DNA from: an uncultured Odoribacter sp.
GTDB lineage: Bacteria > Bacteroidota > Bacteroidia > Bacteroidales > Marinifilaceae
Assembly (NCBI GenBank): GCA_910589025.1
Contig: CAJURM010000006.1
Span: 62,001 to 126,000 of the forward strand
DNA: 64,000 nucleotides
Reading direction: 5' to 3'
The position numbers and the translations under genes were made by a program. The notes beneath the pieces are model-generated. The model was not told the origin of the DNA, did no database searches, and worked only from the letters and a program-made list of their open reading frames with translations. This document shows positions 1-7,998 of the stretch, one piece after another (positions within the stretch are counted from its first letter, which is position 1; every line of letters begins with the position of its first letter).

Positions 1-732
1 ATCCATCAAACTTACCGCTTCATCACGGAAGGCATCGGCATCTTTAAGATTACCGATTACGTAATTGGCCAGGGCAAATTTCAGCATGTTCAGCACATCG
101 GCATTTTCTCGAGTAACATCATTATCCCGCTGTTGCTCGATGAGTTCATCAATATATGCCCGGCTTACCCAACGTCCCAATACGCTATACATCTGAAGCG
201 TCAGCATCGGTTTCAACTTCAGGAATTCTTCCCGGCTCCCGAACCAGCTACACAATCGTTTCAGTTCCCGGGCCGTCATTATCAGGCAATCCGACAAAAC
301 CGAATATACTTTCGAACCTTTCCAGGCATCATGAAAAGCCGGGGTGTCCTCCAGGTAATCCAACAGCACTTCCGTTTCGTCATCCCGTTGCAATGCCGTT
401 TCCTGAATCAAGCGATTCACCCGGTCACGGGAAGCAGGAGCCATATTTTGATTAGAAACGACCCCGAAGCCATTAGCATTCTGTACCAGGTCTAAAAAGG
501 GGATAGCCCGATGATAAGCATCCAGACTGATTACTTTCCGGCATAAATCCAATATTTCCTGATACTGTTCCCGCTCCAGAGAGACATCTAATTCTTCGTA
601 CAATACGCGCCCCAGGATTTCATTTTTCAACCAACGTTCAGCACTATCCCGGAAGGTCTCCATATCCCTCCAATCGGAAGCCGCCGCAGTCGGGATGTAT
701 CTGATAAATTGTTCTTTATTTTGCAGTATCAT
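1..732 (-). CDS. Phage structural-region protein, C-terminal part cut by window edge
   Basis: The minus strand is open from an ATG at 732 to the left edge, giving 244 codons without a stop. The start overlaps the last 17 bases of the portal gene, the same tight packing seen for the other late genes. The protein begins MILQNKEQFIRYIPTAAA and is soluble and helical, with many Glu, Leu and Arg residues and no signal peptide. Position directly after the portal suggests a head completion or head-tail connector protein. It resembles the DUF6712-type proteins often found next to portals in Bacteroidetes phages, but that assignment is from memory of the family and is tentative. The C-terminus is not in the window. 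Confidence 0.7.
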   Translation of the reverse strand, partial: MILQNKEQFIRYIPTAAASDWRDMETFRDSAERWLKNEILGRVLYEELDVSLEREQYQEILDLCRKVISLDAYHRAIPFLDLVQNANGFGVVSNQNMAPASRDRVNRLIQETALQRDDETEVLLDYLEDTPAFHDAWKGSKVYSVLSDCLIMTARELKRLCSWFGSREEFLKLKPMLTLQMYSVLGRWVSRAYIDELIEQQRDNDVTRENADVLNMLKFALANYVIGNLKDADAFRDEAVSLMD

Positions 733-2059
733 CTTCTTCCTTCTTATTTTGTGAAACTTCCTTTGCGTCAGTTCCCTGATCCAATGTCGTCAGCATGATA
801 TCGGGAATATCAAAACAAATATCCCAGCCATTCACATCAGCCACCAAAACCAGCGGTTCCAGTAAAAGGTCGCGGACCGGCTTTTCAATGGCTTGTTTCA
901 TGGTAAACAGTTCCCGTTTATCGGAACCCGACTGGGAACCTTTGTTTTTGCCAGGTGTTGCCCCGTTCAGGTGGGGATGTACGCCCTGGGCATAACACAA
1001 GAAATTAGCGGCTTCTTCGGCATCTTCAATCCAGTCGCCTCCTTCTTTTTTCGTATCGATAATGTTGATCCGGACTAACCGGTGTTCCACCCTATTCGGA
1101 TCAATATAATAACCGGAAAACCATACTTTATCTCCACTTTCAAGACCGGAAAGAAATTCCTTGATATTCTGGATCTCCTTGTTCCGGCGTTCCTTTTGCT
1201 TTTCCGGATCGGTGATTTGTTCGCTTTGGAAGAGATACGTCCAGAATTCTTTATCAATTTCTACCTGGTAGCGGATCTTCATTCCGGACTTCATGTGTGC
1301 CTTTTTGACCTTCGGTACCATGACGCTCAAATCGTACCAACCGGAGCGCAAAGTTGACATCCAGTAGGCAAACGGATAATACTTATTGCCCGGTGTCGGA
1401 ATACGCACCAGAAAGGCAAACTTCCGGACATCTGTTTTCAACGTCCGCCCATCAGGTCCCGGCAACCGTCCCAAGCGAATCATCATGTCGCCCCAGGGAT
1501 CACGCATATCCAACAATTCGATGACCTCCGGATGTTCCGCGCTTTCCTGATCTTCCCAGTTGGCATACAATACATGTTCTATTCGACCGGTCGCCGGGTT
1601 ACAGGTTTCCAGACGGATATACATGGCTTCCTTATGCACAAGCTGTACTACCTTGTTGCCTTCCTTATCCAGAATCACTACAAATACAGCAAAGTTCCAG
1701 AACTTAATATCGGTAATCGCTTCCCACATTAGGGGGATTAACCGATTACGCTTAAAGAAGGTTGTGATTTCCTCTTCCTTTATGGGACTACCGTCTTTTC
1801 GGGTATAATTTACACCCCGGCCATAACAGGTCAGTATATTGAACAGCATGTTAGGACTCATAACATCGGAATTATACACTTTATCCCTAATTAGTTGCGG
1901 CAAATTATTGTCATAACCCCATTGTACATACCCCCGCGAAGAACCCTTTACCGTTATCGGCTGAGTGAGTTCTTTATCAAACAGATCTGCTGACGAAACT
2001 TCGTTAATAATAGCTGCAACATCGGAGCTTACTTCCAATACGGATACATAGTCCATCAT
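716..2059 (-). CDS. Phage portal protein
   Basis: About 447 residues. The portal forms the dodecameric ring at one capsid vertex through which DNA is pumped by terminase. Position after the terminase genes, length and composition fit (N-terminal QWGYDNNLPQLIRD segment, central helix-rich stem, C-terminal acidic tail ending KKEEDDTAK). The start chosen is the ATG at 2059, which overlaps the upstream stop as ATGA and has a GGAGG eight bases before it; an in-frame GTG six bases upstream is less likely. The 3' end overlaps the next gene by 17 bases. Bacteroidetes portals are divergent, so the call rests on context plus general resemblance. Confidence 0.8.
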   Translation of the reverse strand: MMDYVSVLEVSSDVAAIINEVSSADLFDKELTQPITVKGSSRGYVQWGYDNNLPQLIRDKVYNSDVMSPNMLFNILTCYGRGVNYTRKDGSPIKEEEITTFFKRNRLIPLMWEAITDIKFWNFAVFVVILDKEGNKVVQLVHKEAMYIRLETCNPATGRIEHVLYANWEDQESAEHPEVIELLDMRDPWGDMMIRLGRLPGPDGRTLKTDVRKFAFLVRIPTPGNKYYPFAYWMSTLRSGWYDLSVMVPKVKKAHMKSGMKIRYQVEIDKEFWTYLFQSEQITDPEKQKERRNKEIQNIKEFLSGLESGDKVWFSGYYIDPNRVEHRLVRINIIDTKKEGGDWIEDAEEAANFLCYAQGVHPHLNGATPGKNKGSQSGSDKRELFTMKQAIEKPVRDLLLEPLVLVADVNGWDICFDIPDIMLTTLDQGTDAKEVSQNKKEEDDTAK

Positions 2060-2280
2060 AAACACACCTCCTCTCCGTTAAGTTCAAAGATATTCCAGGC
2101 CCGGATCTTCCGGACTTCCCCGGACTGTATATGTAGTAGATTGAAGGTATTATTCTCATGATAGCTGGACGTACAGACCACCTGATCGGCCGTGATTACA
2201 TTGCCTTCCTTGTCCCAGTATTTCAGATTTACCTCCTGTTTGCTTTCCAGTATTTGCCTGGCTTTGTAGATAGATAGCAT
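2056..2280 (-). CDS. Small phage protein of unknown function
   Basis: 74 residues, beginning MLSIYKARQILESKQEV. Its TGA stop overlaps the portal ATG (ATGA), so the two are translationally coupled. It appears to be a small beta-rich domain (the segment LKYWDKEGNVITADQVVC looks like paired strands). No family is recognised. Coupling to the portal suggests a virion assembly role or simply an operon passenger. Its own promoter would lie in the long noncoding stretch upstream. Confidence 0.65.
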   Translation of the reverse strand: MLSIYKARQILESKQEVNLKYWDKEGNVITADQVVCTSSYHENNTFNLLHIQSGEVRKIRAWNIFELNGEEVCL

Positions 2281-2631
2281 AGTTCTTTTTTATCACGAAG
2301 ATAGGGAAGGGAGAACGGAAAGAAAGGACAGAGCGGTAATCGCTGATTACTTTCCCGATTACCGAGGTAATCAACTGGATAACAAAGGAGAACACTGTCA
2401 TATAACGTACCGACCACCCTATCGATTACCGGATTCATCGACAGGGCGGTGCGGGGTCGTGTGTGTGAAAACTGAAAAAATGCGAGGTATTTTCAGAGTT
2501 TGTTGACTGAAATTCAGAAAGTTCACTTTTGGAAAACTGAAAAAGGTGCGAATAGGATAAAAAGCGCCTACCCGAATGACAGTTCAAGCATTTACAATGT
2601 CTTAATTTTATCTTCAAAAATAAATTTGAAG
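2281..2631. other. Noncoding stretch with short repeats
   Basis: No convincing gene lies here. The stretch holds several GATTAC/GTAATC words in both orientations between 2336 and 2430 and two near-identical copies of GAAAACTGAAAAA followed by TGCGA or GTGCGA (about 2467 and 2532). It separates the portal operon from the AT-rich moron gene, so it probably carries the promoter for the portal genes and the 3' end of the moron unit. The sequence becomes strongly T-rich towards 2640. Confidence 0.4.
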
Positions 2632-3369
2632 TTATTTATCTTTATTTTTTTCTTCTTTATTATTAAAATAATCACTTACTAATTGTAATGCAATGTCATC
2701 ATTATTAATCTTTTCATATTTATTTAAATATTGGTTATAATCCAAACTTCCCCAAAGCCGATAATTATTTTTCTTAGTTAAAAGACTTACTTTATTATCC
2801 AATGAATCTATTTTATCCAATAGATAAGAAAAATCATTATCTCCTTCTTTTTTAATAACAGCTTCTCTTAATTTAAATTCCCTATCAGCACGGTAAATAG
2901 GATTATCTTGAGTTTTATCTTTCAACGCCACTTCTATCATTTTCTTCAATTCATTTTTTAGTATTTCTACTCCGAACATATCATTATTATAAAAAATAGT
3001 TCGTTCTGAAGAAATATCAAATGGAAGTTTTGTACCATATTCTGCAATACATATTACTGGGGTTCCTTTCGCATGACGTACAGCTAATTCATACATAACA
3101 TTAGGATTTAGCTCTGTTAAATTCGCTATTACCAACTCACAATTTAAGATATTTTGAATGACTTGCTGAGGAATAGAACCCGGAGAAGATATCCCGTGAG
3201 GAGTAATCATTTCTATTTCTAAAGACTTTAAAACAGGCCTCAGAACTGCTTCAATCACACCATCAGCACGCCTTCTGGTTTCTGATTTTTCTTCGCCAAG
3301 TGGAGTTACAATAAAACAGCATTTCTTTTTATCTGTTCCTTGAGTATTATTTGTATTTTCTTTAATCAT
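2632..3369 (-). CDS. TIR / nucleoside deoxyribosyltransferase-like protein (prophage moron)
   Basis: 245 residues, much richer in A and T than the flanking terminase and portal genes. The N-terminal half looks like a Rossmann-like nucleotide-binding fold of the TIR/SLOG/nucleoside 2-deoxyribosyltransferase group: a first strand CCFIVTPLG, then an RRADGVIEAVLRPVL helix, the strand VIANLTE, and the motif NPNVMYELAVRHA, whose Glu sits where these families keep the catalytic acid. The strand PVICIA follows. The C-terminal third is charged and helical (DKIDSLDNKVSLLTKK), perhaps a coiled coil for oligomerisation. Proteins of this fold often cleave NAD or nucleotides in phage defence. Inserted between terminase and portal, it is probably lysogenic cargo; the biochemical activity is inference. 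Confidence 0.6.
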   Translation of the reverse strand: MIKENTNNTQGTDKKKCCFIVTPLGEEKSETRRRADGVIEAVLRPVLKSLEIEMITPHGISSPGSIPQQVIQNILNCELVIANLTELNPNVMYELAVRHAKGTPVICIAEYGTKLPFDISSERTIFYNNDMFGVEILKNELKKMIEVALKDKTQDNPIYRADREFKLREAVIKKEGDNDFSYLLDKIDSLDNKVSLLTKKNNYRLWGSLDYNQYLNKYEKINNDDIALQLVSDYFNNKEEKNKDK

Positions 3370-3457
3370 AGCTTTGTGTCATTTGAAAATAATGTTTCAA
3401 ATGTAATACTTAATTTGTAAAATTTATAGTAATTTTTGATAAAGAAATGATATAACA

Positions 3458-5095
3458 TTACTTCATCATCGACACCAGTCCAAACATCGACCCCGATTGG
3501 TGGGGGAATTTGTTCATGCCGATGAAAAGAGTATCCCAGGCATCGGTTCCGTCGGTGCGGTACTGGAGTAGGTCTTCTTCGGTTTCGGCGTATTTTTCAC
3601 CGGACTTGTCTTTCTCGAAACCTTTGGTGCCAATCCGGACGCCAGCTTGTTCCATAGCCAGGATCAGGGCTTCGTTATGGGCTTTATTGATTTGGGGATA
3701 AAGGTAGCTTCCCTGGCCGATAAAGGATTCGTTGATCATTTTGTGTTTTTCTCGGTGGGGCATAGGCTGACCGATGTAAACCGGATAAACCCGCCAGCCC
3801 TGTTTTTGAAATTCATCCTGGACAGTGGCGGCAAAATCATCCCCGTTGACCGCATAATTGTTACCGATAGCTGTACTATCGAAATAGTAAACAACTTCCC
3901 GGGTCCGGTGGAAACGATAGTATTTACAGAAGTCCTGAATCACCTCCCGAAGTTTGCGTTCATACTTTACGAAAAAGGAGTTCAGGGTACGCATCTGTAG
4001 GGAAACATCCTGACCACATACTATCCAGTTGATATTGGCATTGTAATCGAATGCGACGCAAATCGGCCGATCAAAGTCCAGATCCCCGTCCTGCAGGCAG
4101 GATTCATCCTGTAATTTATCGAAATCATACCCGCAGTTATCCAGGTATGAATTATTGAAATCGGTGTAGTAGTGCTTTTCGCTCAGGTTGGAATAAAAGC
4201 CGCCCAATAGTTTGGTTATCCGCTTGGACATAACGGAGGTCAGGAAGACCATGGGCGGAAGATCCCGCTTCAGGTCACGGATATACTTTTCTCCCAACAA
4301 GGCTAGATTCTGAATAGATGACCATTCCCGGTAAAGGATAGCCACTGAACGCAGACGGACCATTTCACTGACAATCTGCCGATAATAGCGTTGCATGGAA
4401 TCTGTCCAGCCTTCTGATTTGGCTTTCGTCTGCAGACGAAATTTCTCGACAACCAAGTACTGGATCGTTTCGATCAGTTCTTCGTCCATCATATTTTTAT
4501 ATACCAGAAACCATGACCCTTTTTTCGTGGTTGGCATATCGGAAATAATGAGCTTCGAACGGTACCACGGACAATCCCGGAATTTGGGAGAGTATCCACC
4601 CATGGCCGGGAAAGTTTCGTCTTTCAGTTTGTCAAAGTTTAAGAACTTGGCTTCATCGAAAAGACCCCAATCCAAAGTCAGTGAATTGGAAGTTCCGGGC
4701 CGGTCCTGGGAGATCAGCCGGAGAATAGTCCCGTTCCAGAAGATAACGGAGTTGTCATAGCTGGCCGGAGGAATAACCGGTTCCTTGAAATTAGCGGATA
4801 AAGGGGGCTTGCGGCCGATGTAGTAATGAACATCGCGCTGTATGTTCCATTGCCGGAGGGCATTCAGCGTACCGGGAAGCGTGCGGGTCAACAGCTGCTG
4901 GTAGGAAGTCCCGACCACTCCTCCGGAACTGCCCGGCATGTGTTTCATGTTCCGGAGAAGGAACGGAGCCCCGAAACCGTGGGATTTCCCCAAACGACGG
5001 CCGCCGATAATAACGGTGGTATTGGCGGCGATATACATCGCTTCCATTTGGGGTGTATTGAAATACTGCTTTTTAATCTCCGGAGACAGACTCAT
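3458..5095 (-). CDS. Terminase large subunit
   Basis: 545 residues. This is the DNA-packaging motor with an N-terminal ATPase and a C-terminal RNase H-like nuclease. Visible motifs are a Walker A-like GGRRLGKS near residue 31, a Walker B-like LDWGLFDEAK near residue 140, and nuclease acidic motifs VAFDYN, VVYYFDST and RTDGTDAWD in the C-terminal half. The length is normal for the family. The start ATG lies inside the end of the small terminase gene (23-base overlap). It is followed downstream by the moron gene rather than directly by the portal, the usual neighbour. Confidence 0.93.
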   Translation of the reverse strand: MSLSPEIKKQYFNTPQMEAMYIAANTTVIIGGRRLGKSHGFGAPFLLRNMKHMPGSSGGVVGTSYQQLLTRTLPGTLNALRQWNIQRDVHYYIGRKPPLSANFKEPVIPPASYDNSVIFWNGTILRLISQDRPGTSNSLTLDWGLFDEAKFLNFDKLKDETFPAMGGYSPKFRDCPWYRSKLIISDMPTTKKGSWFLVYKNMMDEELIETIQYLVVEKFRLQTKAKSEGWTDSMQRYYRQIVSEMVRLRSVAILYREWSSIQNLALLGEKYIRDLKRDLPPMVFLTSVMSKRITKLLGGFYSNLSEKHYYTDFNNSYLDNCGYDFDKLQDESCLQDGDLDFDRPICVAFDYNANINWIVCGQDVSLQMRTLNSFFVKYERKLREVIQDFCKYYRFHRTREVVYYFDSTAIGNNYAVNGDDFAATVQDEFQKQGWRVYPVYIGQPMPHREKHKMINESFIGQGSYLYPQINKAHNEALILAMEQAGVRIGTKGFEKDKSGEKYAETEEDLLQYRTDGTDAWDTLFIGMNKFPHQSGSMFGLVSMMK

Positions 5096-5672
5096 AGGGT
5101 ACGTCTTTTATTTCGATGACTTCGGAATATTTCTCTTCCAGCTTCCGGATTTTTTCTTCCAATTCGGAACGGGAGGTTCCGGTCAGGATTCCGGCTTCTA
5201 CCGGGTCATTGGTCGGTTCGAAATCCGGCAGTTTAATCTGGTCCCAGTCGAACGGATCGGCATCGATTTTATTCAGTCGGTTGATTTTTACCAGGGCTTC
5301 GGCTGCTGCGATTTTGGCTTTGGCTCTGAAAAAAGCGGATTTGAGATCTTCTTCGGAATTGTCAAGGTCGCAAATTGCCTGTTTGACCATTTCGTTGGCG
5401 ATATAACGATACCATTCTTTGGCGGCACGTTTGACATTTCCAAGTAGTATCTGCACGTTTTTGATGTCCTGGTAAGCCTGGGTGACGGAAATACCATAGG
5501 TATTCACAAGAAATTCCCGCAGAGCCTTATTCGACATCCACGGGTTTTCCAGCCAGACGGTAAAAACGGACTGATACCGTCGAAGTTGTTCTTTCTGTTT
5601 GTCGGTCAGTTGTACGGAGCTTTCTCCGAACATGTGATCGTGGAGCAGATCCAGTGTATTCGGTTTAGCCAT
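5073..5672 (-). CDS. Terminase small subunit-like protein
   Basis: 199 residues, immediately upstream of and overlapping the large terminase. The N-terminal half contains a probable helix-turn-helix region (NKALREFLVNTYGISVTQAY), as expected for the DNA-recognition subunit that selects the packaging site. The middle is helical and oligomerisation-like, and the end is acidic (KLEEKYSEVIEIKD). Sequence families of small terminases are very divergent, so the assignment rests on position, size and the HTH-like segment. The start overlaps the end of the next upstream gene by eight bases. Confidence 0.75.
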   Translation of the reverse strand: MAKPNTLDLLHDHMFGESSVQLTDKQKEQLRRYQSVFTVWLENPWMSNKALREFLVNTYGISVTQAYQDIKNVQILLGNVKRAAKEWYRYIANEMVKQAICDLDNSEEDLKSAFFRAKAKIAAAEALVKINRLNKIDADPFDWDQIKLPDFEPTNDPVEAGILTGTSRSELEEKIRKLEEKYSEVIEIKDVPYESVSGD

Positions 5673-6339
5673 CGAATTTCATTCCCAATTCTTCCAGTTC
5701 TTTCTGATTTTCCGGATCGAACTTTTCCCCGGCAGCGAGTAATTCATTAATCCGGCGTTGCATTGCTTCCAGTTTCTTTGCCCGCGGAGCCCCGAACAGG
5801 TTTGCTATGGACTTTTTTCCTTCACTGAGGTATTTCCGGTTGGCGCTGATTCGCTTTTCATCCATTGTAACGGGGGTATCTTCCTGACTTTGCTCTTTTG
5901 CCCAGGTATCGATTATCTCCCAGTTGGTCCGGATTTCTTTCCGGTAATTTTCCAGTTGTTCGATGAGCGGTGCGCGCTGAGCAGCGTCAGCCTGTAGTTT
6001 CAATTGCTCATGGAGAGCCCGGGTCAGACGATATTTTTCTGCCGTTTCCTGCCATAGTTGCCGAAGATGATCCGGTAAATCGTCCGGATTTATTTTTGGT
6101 TTTCCTGTGAATGGAGCCGGAGCAGACTCCGGAACTTTTACCGGTAGAACAGCAACCGGGGAAACAGCAGGCAGTTCCGGTGTTTTTGACAGTTTGCGTA
6201 ATTCATATTCCAGTTTTGCCGGCACAGGTTTCCGGGAAAGGTTTTGCAGGAGAATCCTGTTTTTGGAGTATTTTGCCAAAAGAGCCAGACCGGAAGCATA
6301 ATCCCGGTTCCCGGCCAGCCATTCGTTAATTGTTTGCAT
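5665..6339 (-). CDS. Phage late-operon protein of unknown function
   Basis: 224 residues. The N-terminal 70 residues are helical (NEWLAGNRDYASGLALLAKYSK), followed by a Pro/Val/Ala linker (AVLPVKVPESAPAPF) and a long charged helical C-terminal half rich in Glu, Lys and Arg that probably forms a coiled coil. It overlaps both neighbours (14 bases upstream, 8 downstream) and so belongs to the terminase operon. No enzyme motif is visible. Proteins in this place in Bacteroidetes phages are usually annotated as hypothetical. Confidence 0.7.
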   Translation of the reverse strand: MQTINEWLAGNRDYASGLALLAKYSKNRILLQNLSRKPVPAKLEYELRKLSKTPELPAVSPVAVLPVKVPESAPAPFTGKPKINPDDLPDHLRQLWQETAEKYRLTRALHEQLKLQADAAQRAPLIEQLENYRKEIRTNWEIIDTWAKEQSQEDTPVTMDEKRISANRKYLSEGKKSIANLFGAPRAKKLEAMQRRINELLAAGEKFDPENQKELEELGMKFDG

Positions 6340-6559
6340 GGAGTATCGCGTTTAAGTTTTCAGTAATGTATTTCAAATTACGGGATGTCCGGCAATAAGC
6401 AATCAGCCGGACGTTATGTGGCACATAGTATTCCAGGAGGCGGATACCGAAATCGACAGATTTACGCCTCCGGAAAGCCTGCCAGTCCTTTTTCCGGTCA
6501 CTGGTAATTTCCGGAAGCGGATTTTCTGTTATTGTTTTGGAAGTTCCCTTTTTAGCCAT
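6326..6559 (-). CDS. Small basic phage protein
   Basis: 77 residues, strongly basic at the N-terminus (MAKKGTSKTITE, then RKKDWQAFRRRKSVDFGIR). It is the first gene of the packaging operon that runs through the terminases. The 3' end overlaps the next gene. The charge suggests nucleic-acid contact, but no family is recognised. Confidence 0.65.
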   Translation of the reverse strand: MAKKGTSKTITENPLPEITSDRKKDWQAFRRRKSVDFGIRLLEYYVPHNVRLIAYCRTSRNLKYITENLNAILHANN

Positions 6560-6606
6560 CGTTTTTATTTTAAAAGTAGAACGAAGAACGCGAAAGGGAA
6601 AGGACG

Positions 6607-6633
6607 AAAAAAGAGCCTGCCCGTATGGACAGA
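6607..6633 (-). terminator. Rho-independent terminator of the 6690-7001 cassette
   Basis: On the minus strand CTGTCC and GGGCAG pair (one G-U) around the loop ATAC and are followed by a GCTC and six T residues. It lies 57 bases after the stop of the small gene and closes the first structured-leader cassette before the packaging operon begins. Confidence 0.6.
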
Positions 6634-6689
6634 CCCAAACGCTGGGGAGCGTTTAAAATTTAATTACTTTGATTTTCACGGCTTGCCTC

Positions 6690-7001
6690 CTAATCTAAAG
6701 TAAACACACTGGTATTGCGTACGTCCAGTTTTTCAAGGCAAACATAAGCATCCATCAAATGGGATACACAACCTTCCATCTCATCTGACATGTCCTGAAT
6801 GTTGTGATTAAAGTCACTGGTGTAGGGCCTTAAATCATCATCCGTCAATATCGAGGCTTGCATACGGACACGGTTAACAATACTGAGCATCTCCCGGACT
6901 GCTCCGAGAAGTTCTGATTTAAACGCATTAGCTGATTTCGGAAACAAGAATTCTTGTTTTTGCTCCGCCACCGTAGATACGGAAGTGATTTTTTGATTCA
7001 T
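6690..7001 (-). CDS. Small phage protein behind structured leader RNA
   Basis: 103 residues with no recognised domain. The N-terminus is polar, a KSELLGAVREMLSIVNRVRMQ helix follows, and the C-terminal half contains DMSDEMEGCVSHLMDAYVCLEKLDV, which looks like paired helices. It stands alone in a cassette with its own promoter (7212-7219), a structured leader of about 170 bases and its own terminator (6607-6633). The same arrangement surrounds the unrelated gene at 12783-13046, so the leader rather than the protein is what the two cassettes share. The ATG at 7001 is 35 bases from the end of the conserved leader fold. Confidence 0.65.
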   Translation of the reverse strand: MNQKITSVSTVAEQKQEFLFPKSANAFKSELLGAVREMLSIVNRVRMQASILTDDDLRPYTSDFNHNIQDMSDEMEGCVSHLMDAYVCLEKLDVRNTSVFTLD

Positions 7002-7035
7002 AACGTAGATTTTTTAGCATTTATAGGCACAATAA

Positions 7036-7208
7036 AACGGCGTGCCTTTCCCGCTGCTAAAACTACTCTACGAGGTTTCCTTTCACCATTACAGATCAGG
7101 ACGGGGGTACACGCCGTTATGCGTTTATCATGTGTTGAGTGACAGACATAAAAAATCCGCCAACGGATTGAGGGCGGTTTATCTCCGTCCTCGTAGAATG
7201 TTTTAGCA
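7036..7208 (-). ncRNA. Structured leader RNA, copy A
   Basis: On the minus strand the leader starts with a long-range arm (plus 7189-7208), passes a terminator-like CCGCC/GGCGG hairpin followed by ATTTTTT (about 7150-7178), and enters a folded domain. The domain is closed by 7037-7044 (ACGGCGTG) pairing with 7110-7117 (CACGCCGT), with an inner CCCG/CGGG pair (7050-7053 and 7102-7105). The segment 7055-7075 inside the domain is complementary to 7189-7208 in two blocks of nine (TGCTAAAAC and TCTACGAGG), which would make a pseudoknot. Copy B keeps the same architecture with different paired bases. Confidence 0.7.
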
Positions 7209-7211
7209 CTG

Positions 7212-7219
7212 CAATATTA
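7212..7219 (-). promoter_or_regulatory. -7 box of leader A promoter
   Basis: The minus strand reads TAATATTG, close to the Bacteroidetes TAnnTTTG -7 element, immediately before the 5' arm of the long-range stem. The transcript would therefore begin with that arm. The equivalent box of copy B is a perfect match. Confidence 0.5.
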
Positions 7220-7258
7220 CGGAAAGTTTTTGAGATGGCAAAATATGGACAAGAAAAA

Positions 7259-7278
7259 ACGGAGCCGGGTGGCTCCGT
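7259..7278 (-). terminator. Terminator of the toxin-antitoxin-like module
   Basis: Perfect eight-base arms ACGGAGCC and GGCTCCGT around a four-base loop, followed on the minus strand by a run of six T. It lies 12 bases after the last gene of the module and isolates it from the leader-A promoter. Confidence 0.85.
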
Positions 7279-7289
7279 CATAAAAATTA

Positions 7290-7496
7290 TTATTTCATAT
7301 TGAAACTAATATCTCGATTATACATTTCAGAACCTGTCATCAACGTATATCCTCTTTCTTTTATAATTCCTTTATCAACTAATTCATTAAACTCTTCTAA
7401 TGCTTTCTCAAAAGCAGACAACTTGTTATCAGCCTTCTGTCCCTCAGAAGCTTTTTCTAAAGCCTCTCTCAATTTTTCTTCGATGTTTGTTGCCAT
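7290..7496 (-). CDS. Small acidic coiled-coil protein in TA module
   Basis: 68 residues, highly charged and helical (NIEEKLREALEKASEGQKADN, then AFEKALEEFNELVDKG). It is the third gene after the Panacea and PemK-like genes, 35 bases downstream of the latter and just before the terminator. It could be an accessory antitoxin or an independent small regulator. No family is recognised. Base composition is AT-rich like the other two genes of the module and unlike the capsid genes. Confidence 0.6.
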   Translation of the reverse strand: MATNIEEKLREALEKASEGQKADNKLSAFEKALEEFNELVDKGIIKERGYTLMTGSEMYNRDISFNMK

Positions 7497-7531
7497 AATT
7501 AAAGGAAGTTTCTTGTTTGAATAAATATGTA

Positions 7532-7996
7532 TTAGTTAAGGGATATTCCGAATATTTCCTTATCTTCTTCTGTTATAGTCGGTGCGTCCAACATTCGCAA
7601 TTTTATATCTTCCAGGTCTTCTGTTGTAATGTCGCCTAATATAACATCCGGATGAGAATTAATGTATGTTTTGATATCTTTCAAATTATGAGTAAGAAAA
7701 TGATTACAATCAATCGTGGAGTCATGCTCCAGGAAATCATACTTTTCAGCTTTCATTTTAATGCATCGATATTGAGAAGCCTGATCCCGATAGACATTAA
7801 TATTTATATTGCTGTTGATTCTGACGGTTCCTAACAAGATACGTTCCTCACTAATGCCTACTACTATATGATATTTAACCTTCGGAGGTGTTGTCCGGTT
7901 ATCAAAAACCTTGAATACATCCCCGGGAGCGATGGAATATGATGTAGCATCGATAGAGTTACTATTGGCAGAAAGTAGTTCGCTTAACTTGGGCAT
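7532..7996 (-). CDS. Putative toxin with PemK/MazF-like barrel
   Basis: 154 residues from the ATG at 7996 (an in-frame TTG lies nine bases upstream). The central segment APGDVFKVFD, then KYHIVVGISEERILLGTVRINS, has the beta-strand pattern of the PemK/MazF-like SH3 barrel found in toxins that cleave RNA, but the similarity is weak and the catalytic residues cannot be confirmed. It lies two bases after the stop of the Panacea-domain gene, the usual place for the toxin of a Panacea pair. The C-terminal part is acidic and helical. Function is inferred mostly from context. Confidence 0.55.
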   Translation of the reverse strand: MPKLSELLSANSNSIDATSYSIAPGDVFKVFDNRTTPPKVKYHIVVGISEERILLGTVRINSNININVYRDQASQYRCIKMKAEKYDFLEHDSTIDCNHFLTHNLKDIKTYINSHPDVILGDITTEDLEDIKLRMLDAPTITEEDKEIFGISLN

Positions 7997-7998
7997 AA

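Noticed and set aside
7131..7143. 13-base word TGTGTTGAGTGAC also found inverted near 19118-19130
   Set aside because: Matches of this length are expected by chance in 64 kb when both strands are compared, and the contexts do not otherwise agree.
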